A stretch of 10,762 bases of DNA. It comes from Gamarada debralockiae. Its lineage: Eukaryota > Ascomycota > Leotiomycetes > Helotiales > Hyphodiscaceae. The translations under genes were made by a program, and so were the position numbers. Where the stretch lies: assembly GCA_002803225.1 (NCBI GenBank), contig NXFV01000758.1:1-10762 (forward strand), given 5' to 3'. Each line of letters opens with the position of its first letter. The stretch's first letter is position 1. Below the pieces are notes generated by a model. That model made no database searches, was not told the origin of the DNA, and was given only the letters and a program-made list of their open reading frames with translations. Positions 1 through 7,933 of this stretch are shown here, one piece after another.

Positions 1-958
1 ACAGCTTCACCACTGCCTTGTGACCATTCTCTGCAGCCCATGACAACGGCGTCTGACCAATCTCCTCGTCTGTAGTCTCCAGCTTAGCGCCTTTCTCTAG
101 CAGCAGCTTCACCACCGCCTCGTGACCATTCCGTGCGGCCCATGACAGCGGCGTCCAACCGTACCGTTTATCCCGTGACCACGACGTCGGACCATACCCC
201 TCAGCTTTAGTCTCCAGCTTAGCGCCTTTCTCTAGCAGCAGCTTCACCACCACCTCGTGACCATACCGCGCCGCTATTAAAAGTTGCTCGTTGTCATATT
301 TCTTATCTTTAGTCTCCAGCTCAGCGCCTTTCTCTAGCAGCAGCTTCACCACCGCCTCGTGACCATTCTCTGCAGCCCATGACAGCGGCGTCTGACTGTA
401 CAGAAAATCCCGTGACCAAGGTGACCACGACGGCGGACCACACCCCTTGTCTTTAGTCTCTAGCTCAGCGCCTTTCTCTAGCAGCAGCTTCACCACCGCC
501 TCGTGGCCATTCTCTGCAGCCAATGATAGCGGCGTCTGATTATACTCCTTATCTTCAGTCTCCAGCTCAGCGCCTTTCTCTAGCAGCAGCTTCACCACCG
601 CCTCGTGGCCCTTCTCTGCAGCCCATGACAGCGGCGTCTGGCCAAACTTCTCGTCTATAGTCTCCAGCTCAGCGTCTTTCTCCAGCAGCAGCTTCACCCC
701 CGCCTCGTGACCATTCTGTGCAGCCCATGACAGCGGCGTCTGACCGTTCTTGTCCTGGGAGTCGACGTCAACTTTACCCGTCTCGAGCAGTAGCTTGACA
801 ATGGCCTCGTGCCCTCCCCCTGCTGCCCATGATAGCGGCGTCCGACCAGATTGAGTATCCTTTAGGTCCGGATCGATACCATCTTTTCTAAGTAGGAAGT
901 TTACTACCGCATCGTACCCATTCCCCGCGGCCCACGATAGCGGTGTCCGACCGTATTC
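1..958 (-). repeat. Nine near-identical ankyrin repeat units inside the HET gene
   Basis: Units of 102-105 nt (34-35 codons) recur with TPLSWAA cores at about 927, 822, 720, 618, 516, 372, 135 and 33 (lowest coordinate), plus a degenerate unit near 250-300. Seven units share almost the same nucleotides in the segment coding VVKLLLEKGAELET, including identical codons. Two units carry extra insertions, of 14 and about 11 codons, containing a WSRD motif. Such nucleotide identity points to recent duplication or gene conversion rather than old ankyrin divergence. This is typical of fungal HET/NLR repeat domains. Confidence 0.93.
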
Positions 959-2641
959 GCTTTTTAGCTTATGCGGATGGTCTACTCTAAACACCGTCTC
1001 ATAGTCCTCTCTTGCTTCTTGAAGCCTCTTTTCTGACTTTTCATACTCTCCTAAGTCATCTAATATTATTGCAACGTCCCATGTTCTAGTCGCTTTATCC
1101 AAATAGCCTCTTAACTCTGCTTTCAAATGCTCTAGTACTCGACTATTTGTCTTTGTCAACGTTTTGTATTCTTCTTGATCTTGTGACTTTCCTAAGGGCT
1201 TTTCCCAGTCCCAGACAAGTAGGAAGTCACGCGGAAAGTGTGTTATCGATCTGGCAAGTTCTGGCTGTCCAAAACTTTCACTCTCGTTTAGAGGAGTAGC
1301 CGCAATTACAACAATGGCAAAGTGATCCTTGCACAGCCTAATAATCGTAGGCTTTGGAGATCCTTGTAGAAGGCAGATGATGTCACCCTCTCGAATGGAT
1401 TTTGCTGAGGCCTGAAGAGTCCATTCCCTCTTGTCGCCTAAGGACCAAGCTGTATTTTTAGATATGATAGTCACATTCTGTCTGCTATCCTCCCTTACCG
1501 AGGACACCAGGCCAAGAATGCAGCCCTTGCCCTTGATCACCGCCCTTTGGCTCTTGTCGGTCTCCACGGATACATCTTTACTAAGAACGAACTTGATAAG
1601 TTGCTGGAACACTTCTTTCCAGGAAACCTCGTAATCAGGTAGTAAATCTTCTCCAGGATCGTCAGAGCTCATACCAAGCAAAGCATACACTTTATCGCGG
1701 TTATCGGAAGCTTCGCGGGTATGAAACATGTCTATTAGCTCGGCTAAAGGGCGTATTTCTAAGGAGAATCTCTTTGACGAATTTCGTGTTTCTTTAAATC
1801 GGAGACCAGCTCGCTCTATCAGGTAGGTTAATGAAGGGAGACTCTGTAATTCTGGAGAAGAGAGCTTGAATGATTTTAGACCCAGGCAGAACGCATATCC
1901 GTTAATCTCCATAGAACCACACATCATCACGATATGTTGAGCTACGGCAACTTCCTGAAGTACCTAAATCAGCTGCGTTAATATAGTCTGATAATTGTGA
2001 TTGAAAATCTGCTCTCTTACCCAAATGCGCTGAAACCACGCCCGTTGAAGCAGTTTGAGAATTACTTGCTCCTTTTCGGTAGTTGAATTCGTAGATTGTT
2101 TGTCTGCAACACCGCGAATTTCTTCGCGTGCAAGAACTGTTTGCTGGATCCTTTTATTGATAGAAGAATTCGTAGACTGCTTGTCCGCAGCGACGCGTAT
2201 CGCACAAAGAGCTTTGTCACTATTGTCCGCTGCCTCTCCAAGCCAAACAATGACACGATGTGCTTTGTTGTAGATTTTCGCCATGAGCTGAACCTGGTCG
2301 TTTTTTTCTTCATTATTTCCTTGGTCGATACAAATAGCATCTACCCATAGAATCCGTTGTAAATAGCGATCTCGAAGACGCATTAGCGCCGCGTGAAGGT
2401 TTACTGTAATGTGAAACTCCTTCTCATTTACACAGATAGGCAGAGTCTTGTCCGGGTCGCCCCATACATAGGATAAAGCCTCGTATAGATGAGTCCCTTT
2501 GACCTGATCCAGCAGAGGATACGTGAAAAGCTCGCATTGTATTTCGGTCGTCTCTATGTTCTCATTTTTATATGGCATAAGGCGAAGCAAGCGAATACTG
2601 TTGGGCCCTAGCGAAAGCAAAGGACCATCATACGGAGACAT
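1..2641 (-). CDS. HET-domain protein with C-terminal ankyrin repeats (3' end outside window)
   Basis: Heterokaryon-incompatibility type protein; HET domains trigger fungal allorecognition cell death, and the ankyrin array is the probable sensing part (family knowledge). Start: ATG at 2641, followed by the usual HET opening (IRLLRL, CELF). Exon 1 is 2641-2021, then an intron at 2020-1964 (GTAAGA..TTTAG, 57 nt, phase 0), then exon 2 from 1963 off the left edge; at least 861 residues. HET motifs seen: YEALSYVWG near residue 57, ILWVDAICIDQ, HRVIVWLGEA, and WFQRIWV joined across the intron to LQEVAVA. Further on come DNRDKVYALLGM and a KGCILGLVSSVR block, both normal for long HET proteins. No NACHT/P-loop was seen. 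A single TPR-like module (about 1095-965) precedes nine ankyrin units, the last cut by the edge. No in-frame stop lies in either exon. The stop at 1966-1964 is intronic: splicing restores the canonical W-V-x-QE motif. The terminal residues are not visible. Confidence 0.88.
2085..2246 (-). repeat. 81-nt in-frame tandem duplication within the HET domain
   Basis: A 26-nt stretch at 2085-2110 recurs at 2166-2191 with four differences, all transitions. It encodes ADKQSTNS twice, 27 codons apart. The rest of each 81-nt unit is only weakly similar. It lies between the WLGEA and WFQRIWV motifs, a loop of the HET domain where length varies. Confidence 0.6.
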
Positions 2642-2762
2642 AGTGAAAGGGCTTGTATACGGAAATCCGAACTAAGGGATATTATGATAAGTTCAATGTC
2701 CTTGTTCAGTCGAGGGCGAGAATGCACGATTTAACATGCGTCAGGCAGGCAGGCGACAAAAA
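2642..2762. promoter_or_regulatory. Upstream region of the HET gene
   Basis: No gene was seen. On the minus strand an AT-rich TATA-like stretch (CATAATAT) lies roughly 40-50 bases before the ATG at 2641. A short direct repeat (CAGG)x3 sits at about 2744-2756. The promoter role is inferred from position only. Confidence 0.3.
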
Positions 2763-2850
2763 AGGCTGAACGTGAGGGCCTCATACCTAAGGCTGAAGCT
2801 GCAGAACTCTTCAGCCACAGTATAGTGGCTGAGATACGGTTTCTCAGCTC
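2763..2850. repeat. Cluster of overlapping short inverted repeats at a transposon edge
   Basis: Three perfect hairpins built on one GGCTGA core: 2791-2798 with 2809-2816 (GGCTGAAG/CTTCAGCC); 2811-2818 with 2825-2832 (TCAGCCAC/GTGGCTGA, 6-nt loop); and 2828-2834 with 2842-2848 (GCTGAGA/TCTCAGC). A fourth, TGAGG-G-CCTCA, is at 2773-2783. The arms overlap, so the hairpins are mutually exclusive. They lie just beyond the end of the transposase remnant and may be its terminal or subterminal sequence. Confidence 0.6.
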
Positions 2851-4760
2851 TCCACTCTTGTAGAAAACATTAGGCGTTTGAGTTAAGATATCGAGCCAAC
2901 AAAGCATTGATTAAGCTACAAGTTATTTAAAATCTCAGCACGGAACAATACTCCTCCATTCCCAGCGACCTGATCTCATGCTCCGCCACTTCTAATTCTT
3001 GACTTCGAGATCTCTTCCCCAGAACTTGGGTTGGTGATTTACGCTTTGGCCGTCCTCGGCCCCGCCCGGCAATTTGTTAGCGCTGGCTTCTTTTATGTCG
3101 CGTTGTCTTTGTGCCTCAACAATATCTTTATAGCTCAAAACTTTGCCTTGCCAACTGCAGTTGCCTTGATTGACTTACGCGTGTTCCTCTCGTTATTTTG
3201 CTCGAAGAGGAGCAAGTTCTCATCTAAGAGGATAGCTCGGTCAGCGAATGCCTTCTCGGCGGCATTGGCCAGCTTTTGGATCTGGGTTTTACAAGAGCGG
3301 TCAAGCTCTCCGCCTCCAGCGAGACTCTCGTCGACCTTCTTACGTAGAGACCTCAGGCTTTCTGATGTTGTAGGGGTCACAAGCTAGTCCGCCTGCACAA
3401 GACCCTTATTGCTTTCCGCAAGGTGGGTTATTGGAGCAACATCCTGCACTGGTTTTTGGATATTCCGCAGCACCTTATCCGGGTTAAATGGTTGCAACCC
3501 TGTTTTAGACCAGCCAGACCGAATATTCCGAGGAGTGAATGCTTTACTTCGTGCCACGTCGTATAACTGTGTGAAGTACTGCTTTCCAATCACGTTAGAG
3601 CCACCCCGGTACAATCGCTCAACCCCTTCTCGATAGCGCTGCTTCAGCGGGCCGAATGCACCAACATCGCAAGGCTGAAGCTTGTGGGAGGTATGTGACG
3701 GCAGCCTACAAAGGATAATATTATTTTCCCAACAATATTTCATTATTTCTAGGGACTCGTGTGTGCCAAATCCATCGTTAATCAAGATCCGCGGACGATC
3801 CTTCGCTCGAGCCTTGGTCTGCGGGTCAAACACGTGTTGAATCCAGTATAAGCTGATGGCCGTATCTGTATACCCTGTCTCGGTGTGACCGAAATGCCAG
3901 CCAGGAGTGGGATGCACAGTCCAGGTGCTGCGGTGGGTCGCTGCTGGCCAAACAATGAGGGGATGGAGATATCGACCATCTGCGGAGATGCACTCGATTG
4001 CCGTGATCAAGGTGCGCTTAACCCCTGCACCCCTATATTTACGGAGCTCATTCTTACATACTAGAACTTTGAGAGAATTCAATATACTTAGAAGGACACC
4101 TGTCTCATCCATATTGTACACGTTCTCTGGAAGTATCAGGGGACTAATTAGCTCTTTCTCAATCGTATATATAGCGGTCGTCCCTCTCCCAATCGAGTGC
4201 CCTGACCCGGACGGCCTTGAGCTCGGAATGACGTTTGTAGAAAGCCTGGGGCCAGTTCTTCCCGGGCCGGCGGAGTTCATCACTACTAGCCGCCGGTATC
4301 TGGAAAACGGATGAGCGTTGACGGACGATGACTACGGCAAGGTCCCTTGTGAACTTGACAGGCAATGGGAAGCCGTTTTGGGCCATACGCAGGAGATAGG
4401 TGACAAGCGCTTTCTCCTCTTGAGGCGTGAGGTATTGTTGGTTAGCGCCTCTCTGCAGGATCGACGGTCGGCCACGGTTGCGATGCCACAGCGTAGTCGC
4501 TGGTACCCTACTTTGTGCGGCGTAGGCTTTGCCCTCAGGGGAATGGCCAAATCTATCGAGAATAGCCGTGGCGGGATCGACCTTGGATAGCGCAGCCATG
4601 GCTTTGACGCCTAAGTGCATGAACAAGAGAACTCGACACAAAGACGAGCGATTAAGGAAGACACTGAAGACACTGAAAGACACTAAAAAACTATTGCAAC
4701 GTGGCTCGATTCTACTGGTCGCTTCAAGACCTATAATGACAGCACGTGAAAACTATACTG
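2818..4760 (-). mobile_element. Fot1/pogo-type DNA transposon, degenerate copy (ends tentative)
   Basis: The transposase remnant identifies the element. Candidate ends are a 9-bp inverted match, CAGTATAGT at 2818-2826 and its complement at 4752-4760; an internal pair, ATCGAGCCA at 2890-2898 and its complement at 4702-4710, lies near each end. The resulting 1.94 kb is about the size of Fot1, and pogo-family ends usually begin CAGT. Against this, no flanking TA target duplication is visible and the inverted match is short. The element itself is secure; its exact boundaries are not. Confidence 0.5.
2927..4599 (-). pseudogene. Fot1/pogo-like transposase (CENP-B-type HTH + DDE_1), inactivated
   Basis: Cut-and-paste transposase. 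It starts at ATG 4599 (MAALSKVDPATAILDRFGHS); the frame is open upstream but unlike the family there. Order: psq-like helix-turn-helix, then a Tc5/CENP-B HTH (LTPQEEKALV.., about 4430-4330), then the DDE domain. Catalytic Asp codons are all present: MDETG at 4109-4107, INDGFGTH at 3776-3774, and QPCDVG at 3668-3666, with the 35-residue spacing of pogo enzymes. The C-terminal tail includes an AT-hook-like GRGRPKRK and ends at TAA 2929-2927. Lesions: loss of about 25 nt plus a frame change near 4160, removing the segment before IEKEL; nonsense TAG at 3386-3384, after which the frame resumes with VTPTTSE; a one-base loss near 3136; and another frame change near 3066. Without these it would be of normal length (about 560 residues). 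It cannot make an active enzyme. Confidence 0.9.
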
Positions 4761-5105
4761 GGCCAAGCGTTTAATTTTATGAGGCTACAAAACAATTTGA
4801 TACCTTGGGTCTGAACAGGGAAGATAAAAAGTCACGAATCAATGTCTAAGCTTTAATAATACAGAGTAATGTCTTCTATGTCATATGTGTGTGTTATTAA
4901 AGAGCCAAAATTTATATGCGTGGACAAGCGTTCTTATGCCCAAAGTGAATTGTATGATTTATCATGTAATGACTAATCATTAAATTTATGCCTAAGGATG
5001 AAAGATGTTACGAACCGCTAGCGCAGGAAGGTTCTTTATAAATCCAGTGCAAAACGTTCTTACACGGCTTTTACGTACGCTATTCCAACCTGGGCCTTTT
5101 CTACA
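4761..5105. other. AT-rich spacer between the transposon and the next gene
   Basis: About 345 bases with no convincing gene. Short frames on both strands at 4992-5213 resemble no family I know and overlap the start of the next gene. The 3' end holds the probable core promoter of the downstream gene. Confidence 0.5.
5037..5042 (+). promoter_or_regulatory. Possible TATA box
   Basis: TATAAA lies 64 bases before the ATG at 5106, a plausible distance for a fungal core promoter. The ATG has A at -3. The evidence is positional only, and TATA-like strings are common in this AT-rich spacer. Confidence 0.3.
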
Positions 5106-6057
5106 ATGTCTGAAGAGAGACTCGATTTGCTTCGGCAGGCCGTCCGTAATATGCTGGTGGCTTTGCACATGCCCGATATTGGTGATAACGAGCTTCACGA
5201 CTTGACTCTTCATATCGGCTACACAGGTAAGATGTGACCCTTCCGCACTCTAACTATTTGACTGAAGGGTTTATAGTGCAAATGTATTAGGTAGAGGTTA
5301 ACGGGGAGGCTTGCCTCAAATCTTGCCCTATTATTTTCGAAAAAGAGGATGATAACTTTACCTAAATGTCGCCGCCGCGTACTCCTCCTTCCCTAAACAC
5401 ATCCGACGCTCTCCGTAAGTCAAGTCGTATCGCGTCTGATGGAAAACGATTATATGAGGGCATGCAGAGCAGGCAGAATGGGAGAGGCAGGCTACGCAAG
5501 AAATTCAAGTATTCCCTTTAAGAGATACCTGGTATGTTTTCGATTATTTAAACCCCCTCTCTTCTCGACGTAGCCTGGCCGTTGGACAAGGTGTATAATA
5601 ACAGGTGCAGAGTACCCTATTAATAGTATCGTGGAACTCGCTCCTATTAAAGACCCTGTTAGTGGATCTTCTACTAGTAACGCCGCAACAAATGTCCCGA
5701 CGGAGGTTGTCTAAGGACCTACCAATGATCCAACCTGGACAGACCCGCTTACTACCTCCCTACTTGCCTACTAACCTGCTTTATCCATCAGTAACAGCTC
5801 AACAGGTGTCGCTACAGTCGAGGCCACCGCGATTTCTGCTACAGACGCCCCGAACAATGAGACCGAGCGCTATCAGGATTTGTCTCTAGGCGAGCCTAGT
5901 ATACCTAATTCCGTCAAGACCGCTTACGGCCCTCTCCCAAATGAGAATGCCACTGTGAAGCGGCTAGTTCTAGACGAGTCTGGATACTCTCTGGAAAGCG
6001 TTCTCGAGGCGCTTGAGTCGCTGAATACCGACCGCATGACGGACTCCGCGGTTCCAG

Positions 6058-6093
6058 GTAAGTATGCTCTACTCACTGACACCGACCCCATAG
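6058..6093 (+). other. Intron-like 36-nt segment, in frame
   Basis: A perfect donor GTAAGT, a CTGAC branch-type motif at 6076-6080 and a CATAG acceptor 13 nt later. The 36 nt contain no stop and are a multiple of three, so the frame holds whether or not it is removed. It is shorter than usual fungal introns, which is the reason for doubt. Confidence 0.4.
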
Positions 6094-6800
6094 TTTTCGC
6101 GAGAATCATATCCTCTATCGCGATAAATTGTGTTCAAAGCAGTCTTACGAGCCTGGTGTCTGCGCTGGCAATCGAGAGAGAAAGGCTCCGGGATTATGAG
6201 GAAAATCGGCTACTTCAAATCAAAGACGGCTGGAAGCAAATGGCTCTGTTTTCTGTAGCGCGATCGAAAAAGGAGGAGGAGTATAGAGAAGAGGAAGAGC
6301 GCCTGCGCCAAGAGACAGAGGCCGCCCTTAGTAGTTTGAGCATGAGAGAAATCGCTGACCGAGATCTAAAAGAGTTGCTCTCTGAGCCCGCGGAGCTGTT
6401 GGGAGAGTTTAAGGAGGAGGATGAGTTTGAATATCTTATTAAAGAGATTGATAAGGAGAATGCCTTTGATGAAAAAAGGCGCGCCCGAGCGTCGGTAAAA
6501 GAGACTTATTACTGGTCTATAATCCAGCGGCGCGCAAATCGGATGGGGCCTCTTCCCGAATGCCTAGGTAGGAAAAGCGGCCTGATACCGCAAGAGAAGT
6601 ATACCGCCCAAAGACTTGTTATCGCATTGGGGTATGGCCATAGCAGGGACAGCATCCTCAAAGCGCGGTTATATCTGAGGCTGCTGTCTGATCTACGGGA
6701 GGCTGGGATGATATTACTGCTCCTTTATAGGACCAAGGAATTCAGGACCTATTTCCTGCGATATCCGAATGAATTCTCTACGGCACTCTCCTGGGACTAA

Positions 6801-7469
6801 CTATACGGCTGTTATCTTCACGAACTGCGCCTAAGATCTATTTCTCGGGTAGAAGGGGACTTCTCGGGTTAGTGTGACTTAGAGAATCATGATGTCTTCC
6901 ACAGACTATATATTCTACAAGGTATAGTATGGAGAGATGATTGTAGCGATTGGAGAGATACGGCAGAGAAAGAGTAGTATCTCGCCTCTTATAGTATCGT
7001 TGCTGTTTCAGGTAAATCAAATACGTACGTGCTCAATCACGGTATCAAAGGCGATATCGATCATAACAAATCAATTTACGTTAGCATAATACTATACGAG
7101 GGTGTCTCTAGGAAGAAAACTCTCACGGGTAAGTCCGTATCAGCAAAACTAGTTGCTGTCTCTCCTTTAGTTTCTGTCTCCCCGGGAGACTTTCTCGGGA
7201 TCTTCCCCGGCAAGTTGCGATACACGGATGAAAAGCCGCTAGGGGCGATCCAAGGGCCTGTCTAAGGCCTTTGGCTTGACCGTTCTGAGGTAAAGGGGAA
7301 GTTTTACTGGGTGAAGACTGCTAAGGCGGGCGAGCGCTCAAATGTCTGCCTCGTGTGGGAAGGCGTTAATGAGGTCAAAGGCGACAAAACATTTTGCTAA
7401 TATTGGAGGATTCTCGTCGTAGTAACAAGATATATTATGTCTTTCGATCGGCTTATCTGTCCTGTTTGA
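6801..7469 (+). pseudogene. C-terminal domain of the same broken gene, remotely SET-like
   Basis: Same reading frame as the segment ending at 6797. It contains HDVFHRLYILQGIVWRDD, then SIYVSIILYEG, then SPGDFLGIFPGKLRY, then SNVCLVWEGVNEV, then YWRILVVVTRYIMSFDRL. The order G-D-F-x-G-x-F-x-G, N-V-x-L, then a hydrophobic strand followed by T-R-x-I-x-x-F-x-x-L resembles a SET methyltransferase fold. The hallmark NHSCxPN is not present in that form, so the assignment is inference only. It carries TAG 6870, TAG 6975, TAA 7263 and TAA 7398. Confidence 0.4.
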
Positions 7470-7672
7470 CTGGCTCTAGTGGTTAGGTGTATCTACAATG
7501 GGACATGTATATATTGTTTGAAGGAGTTGAGGAAAATTAATAATATAATATTATACAGTATATATAGTACCCAGAGGAAAACGAGTGACTAGCGCCCATC
7601 ATCTTATACTGTATAATATACCGATCTATTTCTATCCTCACGCATTTACTGTATAGTGCGGACCTATCTACA
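7470..7672. other. Convergent intergenic gap
   Basis: It lies between the ends of the plus-strand gene (TGA 7467-7469) and the minus-strand 2EXR frame (TAG 7675-7673). It is strongly AT-rich and holds the inverted repeat at 7548-7619. No gene was seen. It may contain the polyadenylation signals of both genes. Confidence 0.5.
7548..7619. repeat. Perfect 15-bp inverted repeat, possible tiny MITE or hairpin terminator
   Basis: ATATTATACAGTATA at 7548-7562 is matched exactly by its complement at 7605-7619, with a 42-nt less AT-rich spacer. Each arm contains TA followed by CAGTATA read inward, the form of a pogo-like terminal repeat with a TA target, giving a possible 56-bp element at 7556-7611. 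A related TACTGTATAGT string lies at about 7649-7659. Confidence 0.6.
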
Positions 7673-7933
7673 CTAATCATCAGGCCAGCGTCCACACTCG
7701 GGTACTTCAATGCCGGGTGGAGGCCAGTAGCCCTTCATAGTTATAAAAGGTGCAATATAGCCTTCGTAGTCGTTCTCTTCCCTCTTAAAATGCTCCATTA
7801 TCTCTCTCTTGATATACGTCTCATAAACTACATTCCCCTTTGAAATAGGAGTGAATGGCCCTGTACTGACTTTTGTGAATTGATCCCGGGGGGGTTCTCC
7901 CCAATCCCCCTTATAAGCTGTAAAGTCGTTGTC
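7673..7933 (-). pseudogene. Lost C-terminal part of the 2EXR protein
   Basis: 86 codons in frame with the 2EXR gene, directly after its TAG. The translation (DNDFTAYKGDWGEPP.. then FTKVSTGPF, KREIMEHFKREEN, GYWPPPGIEVPECGRWPDD) has coding character, with no other stop before TAG 7675-7673. A single CAG-to-TAG change would explain the break. Confidence 0.6.

Larger units (their letters stand above)
5106..7469 (+). pseudogene. Unknown fungal gene, one 747-codon frame broken by ten TAA/TAG codons
   Basis: Not recognised as a named family. Model: exon 1 5106-5226 (MSEERLDLLRQAVRN..), intron 5227-5276 (GTAAGA..TATAG, 50 nt), exon 2 5277-5531, intron 5532-5604 (GTATGT..AACAG, 73 nt), exon 3 5605-7469 ending in TGA. 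Both introns restore one frame. In-frame stops: TAG 5288, TAA 5363, TAA 5519, TAA 5712, TAA 5772, TAA 6798, TAG 6870, TAG 6975, TAA 7263, TAA 7398. The seven TAA codons cannot be splice acceptors. The protein-like text runs straight across them. Layout: Ser/Thr/Pro-rich low-complexity N-terminal third; a charged probable coiled coil at about 6180-6360 (KKEEEYREEEERLRQE); a helical segment ending FSTALSWD at 6797; and a C-terminal globular part from about 6801. The longest intact piece is 5775-6797. No ATG begins that piece, which supports reading it as part of a larger gene. The pattern suggests RIP-like decay; the function is unknown. Confidence 0.7.

Noticed and set aside
1..958. Regular repeats that could suggest a CRISPR array
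   Set aside because: Units translate in frame as ankyrin repeats and vary at ankyrin positions; there are no unique spacers.
3031..3387. Plus-strand 118-residue open frame
   Set aside because: It is antisense to the C-terminal coding part of the transposase remnant, which matches its family strongly.
3907..4314. Plus-strand 135-residue open frame
   Set aside because: Antisense shadow of the DDE domain of the transposase.
4992..5213. 73-residue minus-strand and 66-residue plus-strand open frames
   Set aside because: No recognisable family; they overlap the promoter and first exon of the plus-strand gene and look like chance frames.
5106..7469. Use of a genetic code with UAA/UAG as Gln as the main explanation
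   Set aside because: The HET gene has 861 clean codons and normal structure, many Gln codons remain CAA/CAG, and no filamentous ascomycete is known to me with this code. RIP-like mutation needs fewer assumptions; kept only as an alternative.
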